Source of the DNA: Methylibium sp. NZG | GTDB lineage: Bacteria; Pseudomonadota; Gammaproteobacteria; Burkholderiales; Burkholderiaceae_C | NCBI GenBank assembly: GCA_001263235.1 | Contig: LGRD01000010.1 | Coordinates: forward strand, 1 to 64,000 | Length of the DNA: 64,000 bases | Direction: 5' to 3' | Shown here: positions 15,756 to 25,341 of the stretch, one piece after another | How positions within the stretch are numbered: the stretch's first letter is position 1 | Layout of the letters: each line of letters begins with the position of its first letter | The notes under the pieces: generated by a model | Database searches by the model: none | The model's input: the letters and a program-made list of their open reading frames with translations, nothing else | What the model was told of the DNA's origin: nothing | Program-made: the position numbers and the translations under genes

Positions 15756-17276
15756 CTACATCAACACGATGTCGTACTGCTCCGGCGACCCCGTCGCCTC
15801 CGCCTGCAACGAAATCGGCTTGCCGATGAAGTCGCTCAGGCCAGCCAGGTGCTGACTCTCTTCATCGAGCAGCATCTCCACCACCGAAGCTGCTGCGACG
15901 ACGCGAAACTCCTTGGGGTTGAACTGCCTCGCCTCCCGCAAGATTTCGCGCAGGATGTTGTAGCAAACGCTGCGCGCCGTCTTTACCTCGCCCTTGCCGC
16001 CGCAGGTGGGGCACGGTTCGCACAGCATGTGCGCCAGGCTCTCGCGCGTGCGCTTGCGCGTCATCTCCACCAGCCCGAGTTGCGTGAAGCCGCTGACGGT
16101 GATCTTGGTGCGGTCGCGCGCGAGTTGCTTGCGCAGTTCGGACAGTACCGCCGCCTGGTGCTCCTCGCGCGACATGTCGATGAAGTCGATGATGATGATG
16201 CCGCCGAGGTTGCGCAGGCGCAGTTGCCGCGCCATCGCCTGCGCGGCCTCCAAGTTGGTCTTGAAGATCGTGTCGTCGAAGTTGCGCGCGCCGACGAAGC
16301 CGCCGGTGTTCACGTCCACCGTGGTCAGCGCTTCGGTCTGGTCGATGATGAGGTAGCCGCCGCTCTTGAGGTCCACGCGGCGCGCGAGCGCACGCTCGAT
16401 CTCTTCGTCGATGTTGAACAGGTCGAAGATCGGCCGCTCGCCCTTGTAGTGTTCGAGCCGGTCCACCGAGGTGGGCGTGAACTCGGAACCGAACTTCTTC
16501 AGCAGGTCGAACTGCATCAGCGAGTCGATGCGGATGGCCTGCGTGCCGTCGTGCGCCAGGTCGCGCAGCACGCGCTCCACCAAACTCAGGTCCTGATGCA
16601 GCAACGTCCCCGGCGCGGACTTGAAGCTGCGCTCCCGCACGGCCGCCCAGGTCTTGCGCAGGTAGCTGATGTCATCCGCCAACTCGGCGTCGGTCGCCTC
16701 CTCGGCATTGGTGCGCAAGATGAAGCCCCCCGCCGGCCCGGCGCCTTCGGGCAGCGCGGCGAGCGCCGTCATGCGCGTTCGCAACTGCTCGCGCAGCTCG
16801 CTGGAGCCGATCTTCTGCGAGATGCCGATGCGGTCGTCCTGCGGCAAGAAAACCAGCAGCCGCCCGGCGATGCTGACTTGCGTGGACAGCCGCGCGCCCT
16901 TGGTGCCGATCGGGTCCTTGATGACCTGCACCGTCAGCGTCTGCCCCTCGAACACCAGCCGCTCGATCGGCGTTGCCGGCGCAGAAGCTGCGCCGTGTTC
17001 GCCCCGCGGCGCGCCGTTGGCGGTGTTGCGCGGCGTGGCGCCGTTGACCTGCACGTCCGCCACGTGCAAGAACGCCGCGCGCTCCAGGCCGATGTCGATG
17101 AAGGCCGACTGCATGCCCGGCAGCACGCGCGCCACACGGCCTGCGTAGATGTTGCCGACCAGGCCGCGCTCAAGCGTGCGCTCAATGTGCAGCTCTTGCA
17201 CTGCACCGCTCTCGACAACGGCGACGCGCGTTTCCTGCGGCGCCCAATTGATCAGGATGTCTTGCATGTCGGCCAT
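15756..17276 (-). CDS. rng: ribonuclease G
   Basis: This enzyme of about 506 residues is an RNase E/G family endoribonuclease acting in 16S rRNA 5' maturation and mRNA decay. It begins with [19 protein letters not shown] and has an S1 domain (about 38-150). The DNase I-like catalytic region has DVNTGGFVG and IIIIDFIDM, supplying the metal-binding aspartates, and a CPTCGGKG zinc-link-like motif follows. It lacks the long C-terminal scaffold of RNase E, so it is RNase G. The start at 17276 overlaps maf by 25 bp; a second ATG lies at 17267. Confidence 0.93.
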   Translation of the reverse strand: MADMQDILINWAPQETRVAVVESGAVQELHIERTLERGLVGNIYAGRVARVLPGMQSAFIDIGLERAAFLHVADVQVNGATPRNTANGAPRGEHGAASAPATPIERLVFEGQTLTVQVIKDPIGTKGARLSTQVSIAGRLLVFLPQDDRIGISQKIGSSELREQLRTRMTALAALPEGAGPAGGFILRTNAEEATDAELADDISYLRKTWAAVRERSFKSAPGTLLHQDLSLVERVLRDLAHDGTQAIRIDSLMQFDLLKKFGSEFTPTSVDRLEHYKGERPIFDLFNIDEEIERALARRVDLKSGGYLIIDQTEALTTVDVNTGGFVGARNFDDTIFKTNLEAAQAMARQLRLRNLGGIIIIDFIDMSREEHQAAVLSELRKQLARDRTKITVSGFTQLGLVEMTRKRTRESLAHMLCEPCPTCGGKGEVKTARSVCYNILREILREARQFNPKEFRVVAAASVVEMLLDEESQHLAGLSDFIGKPISLQAEATGSPEQYDIVLM

Positions 17277-17875
17277 GGTATGCCAGCCTTGCGCAGCAAC
17301 TGCGTGGTCTCGAACAAGGGCAGGCCCATGATGCCGCTGTAGCTGCCGTCGATGTGCGCGATCCAGCCGGCGAGCGAACTCTGGATCGCATAAGCGCCGG
17401 CCTTGCCGAACGGCTCGCCGGTGGCGACGTAAGCCTGAATCACCACTTCGGGCAACTCGGCAAAGCGAACGCGCGACACGCTGGCTGCCTGCCACGTTTT
17501 GCCGCCTGCCGCCACGGCCACGGCGGTGATCACGCGGTGCGTCTGGCCAGAGAGCAAGCGCAGCGTCGCACAGGCGTCGGCAGCGTCCACCGGCTTGCCC
17601 AGGATGCGCCGGCCGAGCGCCACCGTGGTGTCCGAGCACACGATCGGCGCGTCGGGCAAGCACCTGCGTTTCAACCGCTGGCGCGCGGCCGCGAGCTTGG
17701 CCAGCGTCACGCGCTCGCAGTAGGCGGCCGGCAACTCCCCCTGGCGCTCGGCCTCCAGCGCTTCGGCATCTTCGTCGGCGCCGGGCAACAGCAACTCGTG
17801 CGCCACGCCGATCTGCTCAAGCAACTGGCGCCGGCGCGGGCTCTGCGACGCGAGGTAGACGAAGTCAGCGGGCAT
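17252..17875 (-). CDS. maf: Maf-family nucleotide pyrophosphatase
   Basis: This 207-residue Maf/HAM1-like house-cleaning nucleotide pyrophosphatase opens with the family motif [12 protein letters not shown]. It has [15 protein letters not shown] (about 80-95) and [10 protein letters not shown] (about 111-120). Family members hydrolyse dTTP/UTP or modified nucleotides. The gene lies between rlmH (21 bp upstream) and rng (25-bp overlap), a common betaproteobacterial order. Confidence 0.9.
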   Translation of the reverse strand: MPADFVYLASQSPRRRQLLEQIGVAHELLLPGADEDAEALEAERQGELPAAYCERVTLAKLAAARQRLKRRCLPDAPIVCSDTTVALGRRILGKPVDAADACATLRLLSGQTHRVITAVAVAAGGKTWQAASVSRVRFAELPEVVIQAYVATGEPFGKAGAYAIQSSLAGWIAHIDGSYSGIMGLPLFETTQLLRKAGIPWPTCKTS

Positions 17876-17896
17876 GCGGGTCGGGGCTCACTGGGC

Positions 17897-18364
17897 TCAC
17901 TCTCGGTGGTAAGGGTGGTTGATCGTCACCGTCCAGGCACGGTAGAGCGCCTCGGCCAGCATCACACGCACGAAGGCGTGCGGCAACGTCAGGTCCGACA
18001 GGCGCAGGGTTTCGTGCGCGCTGGCCTTCAGCGCCGCGTCCAGGCCGTCGGGGCCACCGACGAGCAAGGCCACATCGCGGCCATCGCCAAGCCAGCCCTT
18101 CATGCGCTCGGCGAGTTGAATCGTGGTCAGCCGGTCGCCACGTTCGTCGAGCACCACGCGGCGCGCGCCTTTGGGCACGGCGGCCTGCAGGCGCGTGGCC
18201 TCGGCGGCCATCAGTTGTTCAGGGGTGCGCGAGCCGCGCGGCTCGGCCTTCACGGCCTTCAGCTCCAGAGCCATCTCGGGCGGGAAGCGCTTGGCAAAGT
18301 CGGCGTACGCGGCCTCTGCCCAGGCGGGCTGGCGCTGCCCGACGGCGACCAACAGCAGCTTCAA
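17897..18364 (-). CDS. rlmH: 23S rRNA pseudouridine1915 N3-methyltransferase RlmH
   Basis: This 155-residue SPOUT methyltransferase modifies pseudouridine 1915 of 23S rRNA in the 70S ribosome. Visible features are the N-terminal [19 protein letters not shown] (SAM-binding knot, about 100-108) and the C-terminal [29 protein letters not shown] that forms the trefoil knot. It sits between rsfS and maf in the expected order, and its length is that of the family. Confidence 0.96.
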   Translation of the reverse strand: MKLLLVAVGQRQPAWAEAAYADFAKRFPPEMALELKAVKAEPRGSRTPEQLMAAEATRLQAAVPKGARRVVLDERGDRLTTIQLAERMKGWLGDGRDVALLVGGPDGLDAALKASAHETLRLSDLTLPHAFVRVMLAEALYRAWTVTINHPYHRE

Positions 18365-18428
18365 GCCTGCCGCCAGCTGCTGCGGGTCTCAGGCACATCG
18401 GCCGGGGGCGCCAGCCTGGGGACGCTCA

Positions 18429-19187
18429 TCAACGAGACGGGCTCTTTCTGGCGACAGTCTTTTTCGCCGCCGGCTTGGCGACGGCCGCTCGCTTGGGCGA
18501 TGAGGTCTTGGCTGGCGCGGCAGCCGCCTTCGCCACCGGGCGCTTGACGCCGACCACCCGCGTCACCACCGCCTTGCCCGCAGGTGGCGCAGTCTTGCGT
18601 GCCGGGGCCTTGGCGGCTGTCTGGCGGGCCGACGTGGTTGTCTTTGCAGCTGCTCGCTTTGCAGGTGCTTGCTTTGCAGGCGCTTGTTTTGCGGGTGCTT
18701 GTTTCGCAGGCGCCCTCTTGGCCGGCGCCGGCTTCGCAGCGGGCTTTCTTGCCGGCGCTTTCGGTGCGGGCGCCGTTCGGGCCACGGCCTTGGAGCGGGT
18801 CGGCGCCTCGGGCTCAGCGGCCTTCACCAGCTTGCCCGTCGCCGCAGCGAGCTTCATGTTGACCGGCTTGTCACCCCAGATCTCTTCGAGGTGGTAGTAC
18901 TCGCGGATCGATGGCTGCATCACATGCACCACGGCTGCGCCGCAGTCGACGATGATCCACTCACCATTGGCCTCGCCCTCGGTGCGCAGCACCGGGAAGC
19001 CGCTGCCCTTGACCGCGTCGCGCACGCTGGAGGCCAGCGACTTGGTCTGCCGGTTGCTCGTGCCCGAGGCGATGATCACGCGCTCGAACAGCGGCGACAG
19101 GTGCTCGGTGTTGAAGACGACGATGTTCTGGGCCTTCACGTCTTCCAGACCATCGACGATGGCGCGTTGCAGTTTTCGGATGTCCAT
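18429..19187 (-). CDS. rsfS: ribosome silencing factor RsfS with long Lys/Ala/Pro tail
   Basis: Residues 1 to about 115 form a normal RsfS/Iojap domain (VFNTEHLSPLFERVIIASGTSN, GEWIIVDCGAAVVHVMQPSIREYYHLEEIW), which binds uL14 and blocks subunit joining in starvation. The family is usually 105-130 residues; this one is 252. The extra 130 residues are a basic Ala/Pro/Lys tail with repeated APAKQ/APAKR units, resembling histone-H1-like tails of AlgP or PhaF. The tail is in frame with the domain and shows no internal stop. It may contact rRNA or DNA; that is inference. Confidence 0.93.
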   Translation of the reverse strand: MDIRKLQRAIVDGLEDVKAQNIVVFNTEHLSPLFERVIIASGTSNRQTKSLASSVRDAVKGSGFPVLRTEGEANGEWIIVDCGAAVVHVMQPSIREYYHLEEIWGDKPVNMKLAAATGKLVKAAEPEAPTRSKAVARTAPAPKAPARKPAAKPAPAKRAPAKQAPAKQAPAKQAPAKRAAAKTTTSARQTAAKAPARKTAPPAGKAVVTRVVGVKRPVAKAAAAPAKTSSPKRAAVAKPAAKKTVARKSPSR

Positions 19188-19362
19188 TCAGCTCCTGGGC
19201 TTGCCGCTTTGTGGGCGGGTGGTGGGCGTGTTCAGTGGGGGCGCGCGGTCAATATATCCCGGCACGCCGAGGCGCACCATGCCGTCGATCCGGGCGCGGT
19301 CCTCCGGGCGGGGGAGACGGCGGCGCGAGGCGCACCGCAATGCGGCCAACGCAGCCAGCACT
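19188..19362. other. gap where nadD is usually found
   Basis: This 175-bp interval between rsfS and hemF holds no recognisable gene. In many relatives nadD (nicotinate-nucleotide adenylyltransferase) occupies this position. Neither strand here encodes a NadD-like fragment that I can recognise. Confidence 0.5.
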
Positions 19363-20286
19363 TCAAGCCGCGACCTCGCCGAGCCAGTCGCGCGGGCGCA
19401 GAAAGTCGCTGTACAGCTTCGCCTCGGGCGTGCCGGCCTGCGGCTTCCAGTCGTAGCGCCACTTCACGATGGGCGGCATCGACATCAGGATGCTTTCGGT
19501 GCGCCCGCCGGACTGCAGGCCGAACAGCGTGCCGCGGTCGAAGACCAGGTTGAATTCGACGTAACGCCCGCGCCGGTAGGCCTGGAAGTCGCGTTCGGCC
19601 TCGCCATAGGGCGTGGTCCGGCGGCGTTGCACGATCGGCAGGTAGGCGCTGATGAAGGCATCGCCCACCGCACGCATCATCGAGAAGCTGCCCTCGAAGC
19701 CGAGCGCGGCGAAGTCGTCGAAGAAGACACCGCCGATGCCGCGCGGCTCGTTGCGGTGCTTCAGGAAGAAGTACTCGTCGCACCACATCTTGAAGCGCGG
19801 GTACTTGTCGGGGCCGAAGGGCGCGAGTGCGTCGCGGTTGACGCGGTGAAAGTGGCGCGCGTCGTCCTCGACACCGTAGTACGGCGTCAGGTCCATACCG
19901 CCGCCGAACCACGTCACCGGCGGCAGCCCGGCCGGCAGCGCCGCGAACATGCGCACGTTCATGTGCACGGTGGGCACGTGGGGGTTGCGGGGGTGCATCA
20001 CCAGCGACACGCCGAGCGCCTCGAACGGCGCGCCGGCGAGTTCAGGGCGATGCTGCGTGGCCGAGGGTGGCAGCGTCTTGCCTTTCACGTGCGAGAAGTT
20101 GCAGCCGCCACGCTCCAGCAAGTCGCCACCTTCGATCAGGCGCGACAGGCCGTCGCCTTCGAGCTTGCCGCCGGGCTCGCGCGTCCAGCCGTCGGTGGCA
20201 AAGGGCTGGCCTTCTTCGGCTTCGAGCGCAGCGATGATGCGGCCCTGCAGGCCGAGCAGGTAGTGGCGGACGTCGAGTGTGTTCAT
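19363..20286 (-). CDS. hemF: oxygen-dependent coproporphyrinogen-III oxidase HemF
   Basis: This 307-residue enzyme decarboxylates coproporphyrinogen III to protoporphyrinogen IX in haem synthesis. Family landmarks are visible: [44 protein letters not shown] and the C-terminal [20 protein letters not shown] followed by MSMPP. The ATG overlaps the stop of the acyltransferase gene as ATGA, so translation is coupled. It uses O2, suggesting aerobic growth. Confidence 0.96.
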   Translation of the reverse strand: MNTLDVRHYLLGLQGRIIAALEAEEGQPFATDGWTREPGGKLEGDGLSRLIEGGDLLERGGCNFSHVKGKTLPPSATQHRPELAGAPFEALGVSLVMHPRNPHVPTVHMNVRMFAALPAGLPPVTWFGGGMDLTPYYGVEDDARHFHRVNRDALAPFGPDKYPRFKMWCDEYFFLKHRNEPRGIGGVFFDDFAALGFEGSFSMMRAVGDAFISAYLPIVQRRRTTPYGEAERDFQAYRRGRYVEFNLVFDRGTLFGLQSGGRTESILMSMPPIVKWRYDWKPQAGTPEAKLYSDFLRPRDWLGEVAA

Positions 20287-20882
20287 TCTTTCAGTTCGAT
20301 CGGAGCAGCGCGTTCGGGGTGGCGGCCGGTTCGGGGGGCGAGTTGCCCGCGCATCTCGCCCATGTCGGCGGCCTCGTCGCCGCTGAGGAGCATGAAGTCT
20401 TCGACCCCCAGCTCGCGCGTGCGGTAGTCGATGAACCCCAGGCCCAGCGGCACCTGCGCGCCGAGCGCCACATGATAAAAGCCCGAGCGCCAGGCGGCGG
20501 CATGGCGGCGCGTGCCTTCCGGCGTCAACGCCAGCCAAAGAAATCGGTCTTGCTCGCGCGCCGACTCGAGCTCACGCACGATCTGCCCGACGATCCCGTT
20601 GGCCGCCGTTCGATCAACCGGCACACCACCGATCCAGCGCACCCAGGACCCCAGAATCGGCACCTGGAAGAGGCTGTCCTTGGCCCAGAAGGCCACCGGC
20701 ATGCCGATGCCCCATTTGGCCAGCATCGCCAGGACGAAATCCCAGTTGGACGTGTGCGGATACACGATCAACACCCCCTGGCGCGCCGGCAGCCCGTTGA
20801 AGCACAGGCGCCACCCGGCCAGCCGCAGCACGCCGCGCGCAAGTGCGCTGCCCTGGAGCTTGACCGGCAGTGAAGCGATCAC
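20283..20882 (-). CDS. PlsC-like 1-acyl-glycerol-phosphate acyltransferase
   Basis: This protein of about 199 residues has a degenerate acyltransferase box ([12 protein letters not shown], the family's H-x4-D equivalent), a substrate region (GGVPVDR) and the motif LALTPEGTR. It resembles single-domain lysophospholipid acyltransferases of Burkholderiales. The start is GTG at 20882, which forms a GTGA overlap with the purD stop. An upstream in-frame ATG would run far into purD and is unlikely. The hemF start overlaps its stop in turn. Confidence 0.83.
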   Translation of the reverse strand: MIASLPVKLQGSALARGVLRLAGWRLCFNGLPARQGVLIVYPHTSNWDFVLAMLAKWGIGMPVAFWAKDSLFQVPILGSWVRWIGGVPVDRTAANGIVGQIVRELESAREQDRFLWLALTPEGTRRHAAAWRSGFYHVALGAQVPLGLGFIDYRTRELGVEDFMLLSGDEAADMGEMRGQLAPRTGRHPERAAPIELKE

Positions 20883-22174
20883 CGCTTGATGGCCCGGTGC
20901 CCGATGTCGCGGCGGTACTGCGCTCCGTCGAAATGAATGCCGCGCAGCACGTCGTGCGCACGCTGCTGCGCCTGCTTGACCGAGTCGGCGAGTGCGGTGA
21001 CGCACAGCACGCGCCCGCCGGCAGTGAGCAGCGCACCGCCACCGGCCGCCGCCGTGCCGGCGTGGAACACAACAGCATCAGAACTTTCAGCCGGCAGCCC
21101 GTGGATAGCATCGCCTTTGCGTGGCGTGAGCGGGTAGCCGGCGCTGGCCATCACCACGCCGAGCGAGACGCGCCGGTCCCACTCGAGCTCGACCTGGTCG
21201 AGCGTGCCCTCGACGGCGTGAGCGAGCACATCGACCAGGTCGCTCTTCAGACGCATCAGGATCGGTTGTGTTTCGGGGTCGCCAAGGCGGCAGTTGAACT
21301 CGACCGTGCGTGGCTGGCCGTGCGCGTCGATCATCAGCCCGGCATAGAGAAAGCCTGTGTACACGTGCCCGTCGCGGGCCATGCCGTGAATGGTGGGCAG
21401 GATGATTTCCTGCATCACCTTGGCGTGCACGTTGGGCGTGACGACCGGTGCCGGCGAGTAGGCGCCCATGCCGCCGGTGTTGGGGCCCTGGTCGTCGTCG
21501 AGCAGGCGCTTGTGGTCCTGGCTGGTGGCCAGCGAGAGCACGTTCTTGCCGTCGCACAGCACGATGAAACTGGCTTCTTCGCCTTCGAGAAAGTCCTCGA
21601 TCACGACACGCGCGCCGCCAGCGTTGTGCTGCACGCCCAGCTTGTTGTCGGCCTCATGGCCGGCGAGCATCCAGTCGATCGCCTCGTGCGCCTGCGCCAG
21701 CGTGGCGGCCACCACCACGCCCTTGCCCGCCGCCAGGCCGTCGGCCTTGATGACGATCGGTGCGCCCTTGCCGTCGACGTACGCATGCGCCTGCGCAGCG
21801 TCGCCGAAGGTCTGGTGCGTGGCGGTTGGGATGTGGTGGCGCTGCATGAACTCCTTGGCGAAGGCCTTGGAGCTTTCGAGCTGCGCGGCCGCCTGCGTGG
21901 GCCCGAACACCCGCAGCCCGCGGTTGCGGAACAGGTCGACCACGCCGGCCGCCAGCGGCCCCTCGGGGCCGACCACGGTGAGCCCGATCTTCTCGTGCAG
22001 CGCAAATTCGGCCAGCGCACCGAGGTCGGTGATCGGCACGTTGCGAAGCCGCGTGTCGGCCGCGGTGCCGCCGTTGCCGGGCGCCACGAACACCATCTGC
22101 ACCTTGGACGACTGCGCCAGCTTCCACGCCAGCGCGTGCTCGCGGCCGCCGTTGCCGATGACGAGGACTTTCAT
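20879..22174 (-). CDS. purD: phosphoribosylamine-glycine ligase PurD
   Basis: This 431-residue ATP-grasp enzyme makes glycinamide ribonucleotide, the second step of purine synthesis. It begins [19 protein letters not shown] and has [16 protein letters not shown], the ATP-grasp segment [40 protein letters not shown] and the metal-binding [13 protein letters not shown]. Length and motif order are normal. It is followed by the acyltransferase with a 4-bp overlap. Confidence 0.96.
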   Translation of the reverse strand: MKVLVIGNGGREHALAWKLAQSSKVQMVFVAPGNGGTAADTRLRNVPITDLGALAEFALHEKIGLTVVGPEGPLAAGVVDLFRNRGLRVFGPTQAAAQLESSKAFAKEFMQRHHIPTATHQTFGDAAQAHAYVDGKGAPIVIKADGLAAGKGVVVAATLAQAHEAIDWMLAGHEADNKLGVQHNAGGARVVIEDFLEGEEASFIVLCDGKNVLSLATSQDHKRLLDDDQGPNTGGMGAYSPAPVVTPNVHAKVMQEIILPTIHGMARDGHVYTGFLYAGLMIDAHGQPRTVEFNCRLGDPETQPILMRLKSDLVDVLAHAVEGTLDQVELEWDRRVSLGVVMASAGYPLTPRKGDAIHGLPAESSDAVVFHAGTAAAGGGALLTAGGRVLCVTALADSVKQAQQRAHDVLRGIHFDGAQYRRDIGHRAIKR

Positions 22175-22229
22175 GCGCTGGCCTTCATGCGTTCCTCTTT
22201 GAAGCGGCAGCCGTTCATACGAGCGAGGG

Positions 22230-22955
22230 TCACTCGTTCATGACCGCGTTGTGAAACACCGCCTGCGTGTCGTCCAGGTCTTCGATGATGTCCAGCAGCT
22301 TTTGCATGCGCTGCGCGTCTTCGCCGGTCAGCTCGACCGTGTTCTCGGCGCGCATCGTCACTTCAGCCACCTCGGGCTTGAGGCCGGACGATTCCAGCGC
22401 GATCTTCACGCGCTCGAAGTCGGGCGGTGCGCACAGCACTTCGACCGCGCCGTCGTCGTCGCTCACCACGTCTTCGGCGCCGGCCTCCAGCGCCACTTCC
22501 ATCACCTTGTCTTCGCTCGTGCCGGGCGCAAACACGAACTGCCCGCAGTGCTTGAACTGGAACGCCACCGAACCCTCGGTACCCATGTTGCCGCCGTACT
22601 TGCTGAAGGCGTGGCGCACTTCGGCCACGGTGCGCACGCGGTTGTCGGTCATGCAGTCCACGATGATCGCGGCGCCGCCGATGCCGTAGCCTTCGTAGCG
22701 GATCTCTTCGTAGCTCAGGCCTTCCAGCGTGCCCGAGGCCTTCTCGACGTTGTACTTGATGCGGTCGGCCGGCATGTTGCACGCCTTCGCCTTGTCGATG
22801 GCCAGCCGCAGGCGCGGGTTCATCGCCGGGTCGCCTCCGGCCTGGCGGGCGGCCACGGTGATCTCGCGGATCACGCGGGTCCAGATCTTGCCGCGCTTCT
22901 CGTCCTGCCGGCCTTTGCGGTGCTGGATGTTGGCCCACTTGGAATGTCCGGCCAT
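22230..22955 (-). CDS. YebC/PmpR-family regulatory/translation protein
   Basis: This 241-residue protein begins with the family signature [20 protein letters not shown] and contains [21 protein letters not shown] and [21 protein letters not shown]. YebC proteins were first described as DNA-binding regulators; some members are now known to act on ribosomes at polyproline stretches. AGGAGCC precedes the ATG. It lies 55 bp upstream of purD and may share its transcript. Confidence 0.93.
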   Translation of the reverse strand: MAGHSKWANIQHRKGRQDEKRGKIWTRVIREITVAARQAGGDPAMNPRLRLAIDKAKACNMPADRIKYNVEKASGTLEGLSYEEIRYEGYGIGGAAIIVDCMTDNRVRTVAEVRHAFSKYGGNMGTEGSVAFQFKHCGQFVFAPGTSEDKVMEVALEAGAEDVVSDDDGAVEVLCAPPDFERVKIALESSGLKPEVAEVTMRAENTVELTGEDAQRMQKLLDIIEDLDDTQAVFHNAVMNE

Positions 22956-23136
22956 GGCAGGCTCCTGGTGCGCAGGCGTCGCTCGCGTCGCTGCGGGCGG
23001 CCTGTCGAGTTTGTTGGATAGACTGTGATTTTACGTGCGCGCCGTTTCGCAAGCGCCACACCGAACCCGCGCTGAAACCTGCGCTGAAACCCCGTCGAGC
23101 ACGTCGCTCGCCCCACCCTTGCAACCCGGAGCTCCC

Positions 23137-24705
23137 ATGGCCGACCCCTTCCTCATCGCCAAACATGGCGCCACCGAGTGCGTTCTGCTGCCAGCCATGG
23201 CCAACCGCCACGGCCTCATCACCGGTGCCACCGGCACGGGCAAGACGATCAGCCTGCAAACGCTGGCCGAACACTTCAGCCGCATCGGCGTGCCGGTGTT
23301 CATGGCCGACGTGAAGGGCGACCTGACCGGCATCACGCAGACCGGCAAGGTGAGCGACAAACTGGCCGCCGTGTTGAAAGAGCGAGGCCTGGACTTGCCC
23401 ACCGCAGTCGCCTGCCCCGCAACGCTGTGGGACGTGTTTGCCGACGGCACCAAAGCACAAGGCCACCCGGTTCGCGCCACCATCAGCGACATGGGCCCGC
23501 TGCTGCTGGCCCGCATGCTGGCGCTGAACGAGACGCAGCGCGGCGTGCTGGCCCTTGTCTTCAAGATCGCCGATGACAACGGCCTGGCGCTGCTCGACCT
23601 GAAGGACCTGCGCGCGATGCTGCAATACGTGGGCGACAACGCGAGTCAGTTCACGACCGAATACGGCAACGTCAGCGCGGCGAGCATCGGCGCCATCCAG
23701 CGCGGCATTCTGCAGATCGGTGAACAGGGCGGCGACCGCTTCTTCGGCGAGCCGATGCTCAACATCGCCGACTTCATGCAGACGGTCGAAGGCCGCGGCG
23801 TCGTCAATATTCTGGCCGCCGACCAGCTGATGAACAGCCCGCGCCTGTACGCGACCTTTCTGCTGTGGATGCTGAGCGAGTTGTTCGAGCAACTGCCCGA
23901 GGTGGGCGACCTGGAGCAGCCCAAGCTGGTGTTCTTCTTCGACGAGGCGCACCTGCTGTTCAAGGAAGCGCCGGCCGCGCTGGTGGAGCGCATCGAGCTC
24001 GTCGTGCGGCTGGTGCGCAGCAAGGGCGTGGGCGTGTACTTCGTGACGCAGAACCCGCTGGACATCCCCGACACCGTGCTGGCGCAACTCGGCAACCGCG
24101 TGCAGCACGCGCTGCGCGCCTTCACGCCGCGCGACCAGAAGGCCGTCAAGGCGGCGGCCAGCACGATGCGGCCGAACCCGAAGCTCGACGTGGAAGCGGC
24201 GATCACTGAACTGGCGGTCGGCGAGGCGCTGGTGAGCTTCCTCGACGCCAAGGGCCGGCCGAGCGTGACCGAGCGCGTGTACGTGTTGCCGCCGGGCAGC
24301 CAGATCGGGCCGATCACGCCCGAGCAACGCAAAGCGCTGATCGGCGACTCACTCGTGGCCGGCGTGTACGAGAAGACAGTGGACCGCGAGTCGGCCTACG
24401 AAAAACTCAAAGGCCGCGCTGCGGAAAGCGCCGACATCGCGCAGGAGATGGACGCAGCACCCGCGCCGGGGGGCAAAGCAGGCGGCGCCGCTGCCGGCAG
24501 CGCGCAGCAGCAACCGGCCGACACCGGGATGCTCGGCGGCTTGAAGGACGTACTGTTCGGCTCCACCGGCCCGCGCGGCGGCAAGCGCGAGGGCCTGGCC
24601 GAGTCGGCCGCGCGCTCGGCCATGCGCAGCGTAGGCTCGGCCGTCGGGCGCGAGATCATCCGCGGGGTGCTGGGTGGCATTCTGGGCGGTGGAAGGAGGC
24701 GGTAG
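23137..24705 (+). CDS. HerA-like helicase/ATPase, DUF853 family
   Basis: This protein of about 522 residues has Walker A GATGTGKT (about residue 30-37), Walker B in [11 protein letters not shown] and a conserved [25 protein letters not shown] sensor region. This pattern fits the DUF853 HerA-like P-loop ATPases. The ATG at 23137 is preceded by CCGGAG. The C-terminus is Gly/Ala-rich and ends in a glycine/arginine string. Function is undefined; DNA translocation is inferred from the fold. It is divergent from yebC and convergent with creA. Confidence 0.85.
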   Translation: MADPFLIAKHGATECVLLPAMANRHGLITGATGTGKTISLQTLAEHFSRIGVPVFMADVKGDLTGITQTGKVSDKLAAVLKERGLDLPTAVACPATLWDVFADGTKAQGHPVRATISDMGPLLLARMLALNETQRGVLALVFKIADDNGLALLDLKDLRAMLQYVGDNASQFTTEYGNVSAASIGAIQRGILQIGEQGGDRFFGEPMLNIADFMQTVEGRGVVNILAADQLMNSPRLYATFLLWMLSELFEQLPEVGDLEQPKLVFFFDEAHLLFKEAPAALVERIELVVRLVRSKGVGVYFVTQNPLDIPDTVLAQLGNRVQHALRAFTPRDQKAVKAAASTMRPNPKLDVEAAITELAVGEALVSFLDAKGRPSVTERVYVLPPGSQIGPITPEQRKALIGDSLVAGVYEKTVDRESAYEKLKGRAAESADIAQEMDAAPAPGGKAGGAAAGSAQQQPADTGMLGGLKDVLFGSTGPRGGKREGLAESAARSAMRSVGSAVGREIIRGVLGGILGGGRRR

Positions 24706-24796
24706 AGCGCGAGAGCGAAGGGCGAGGGGCCCCGCTGGGCCGGAACGGCCCCTTCGTGGCCCTTGGGGATCGACCAGCGAAGCGATCGGCGAAGGA

Positions 24797-24813
24797 GCGG
24801 GCTAGATGCCCGC
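24797..24813. terminator. hairpin between convergent genes
   Basis: The inverted repeat GCGGGC-TAGAT-GCCCGC lies in the 130-bp gap between the convergent HerA-like gene and creA. A second GC-rich inverted repeat lies near 24727-24753. There is no U-tract, so termination here is inferred from position. Confidence 0.35.
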
Positions 24814-24835
24814 GACTGAGAGTGCGGGCGCGCCA

Positions 24836-25303
24836 CTACCTCACCGGAATCGGCGTCCCCCGATCCACCGGCACCGCGGTGACGCTGTTCTGCGGCGAGC
24901 CTTCGATCACACGGTCTGAATACGTCAGATACACCAGCGTGTTGCGCTTGGCGTCGACCATGCGCACGATGCGCAGCTTCTTGAACACCAGCGAGATGCG
25001 TTCGGCGAACACGTCTTCCTGCTGCGGCAGCGGTTTGGCGATGACGATGGGGCCGACCTGCCGGCAGGCGATCGACGCTTCGGCCTTGTCTTCGGCCAGG
25101 CCCAGCGCGCCTTTGATGCCGCCGGTTTTGGCGCGCGACACGTAGCAGGTCACGCCCTGCACGCCCGGGTCGTCGTGCGCGTCGACGACGATTTTGTGGT
25201 CGGGCCCGATGAACTTGAACACCGTGTCCACCTCGCCGACCGGCTGTGCGGCGGCGCCGCACGCGGCCAGCACGGCGAGCGTGCCGAGCAGTGTCTTCTT
25301 CAT
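24836..25303 (-). CDS. creA: CreA family periplasmic protein
   Basis: This protein of about 155 residues has a signal peptide ending near GAAAQP and the CreA core [22 protein letters not shown] and [15 protein letters not shown]. The late [14 protein letters not shown] and [18 protein letters not shown] are also family-typical. The function of CreA is unknown. AAGGAA precedes the start. It lies 38 bp after the M14 peptidase gene, on the same strand. Confidence 0.9.
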   Translation of the reverse strand: MKKTLLGTLAVLAACGAAAQPVGEVDTVFKFIGPDHKIVVDAHDDPGVQGVTCYVSRAKTGGIKGALGLAEDKAEASIACRQVGPIVIAKPLPQQEDVFAERISLVFKKLRIVRMVDAKRNTLVYLTYSDRVIEGSPQNSVTAVPVDRGTPIPVR

Positions 25304-25341
25304 TCGCTGGTTCCTTGGTGGTGGATCTCGACGAAACCGGG

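Noticed and set aside
15741-17342. 533-residue open frame on the plus strand antisense to rng
   Set aside because: It lies wholly opposite rng, and its His/Arg/Gln/Leu-rich text is typical of a reverse-complement shadow of a high-GC gene. No domain is seen.
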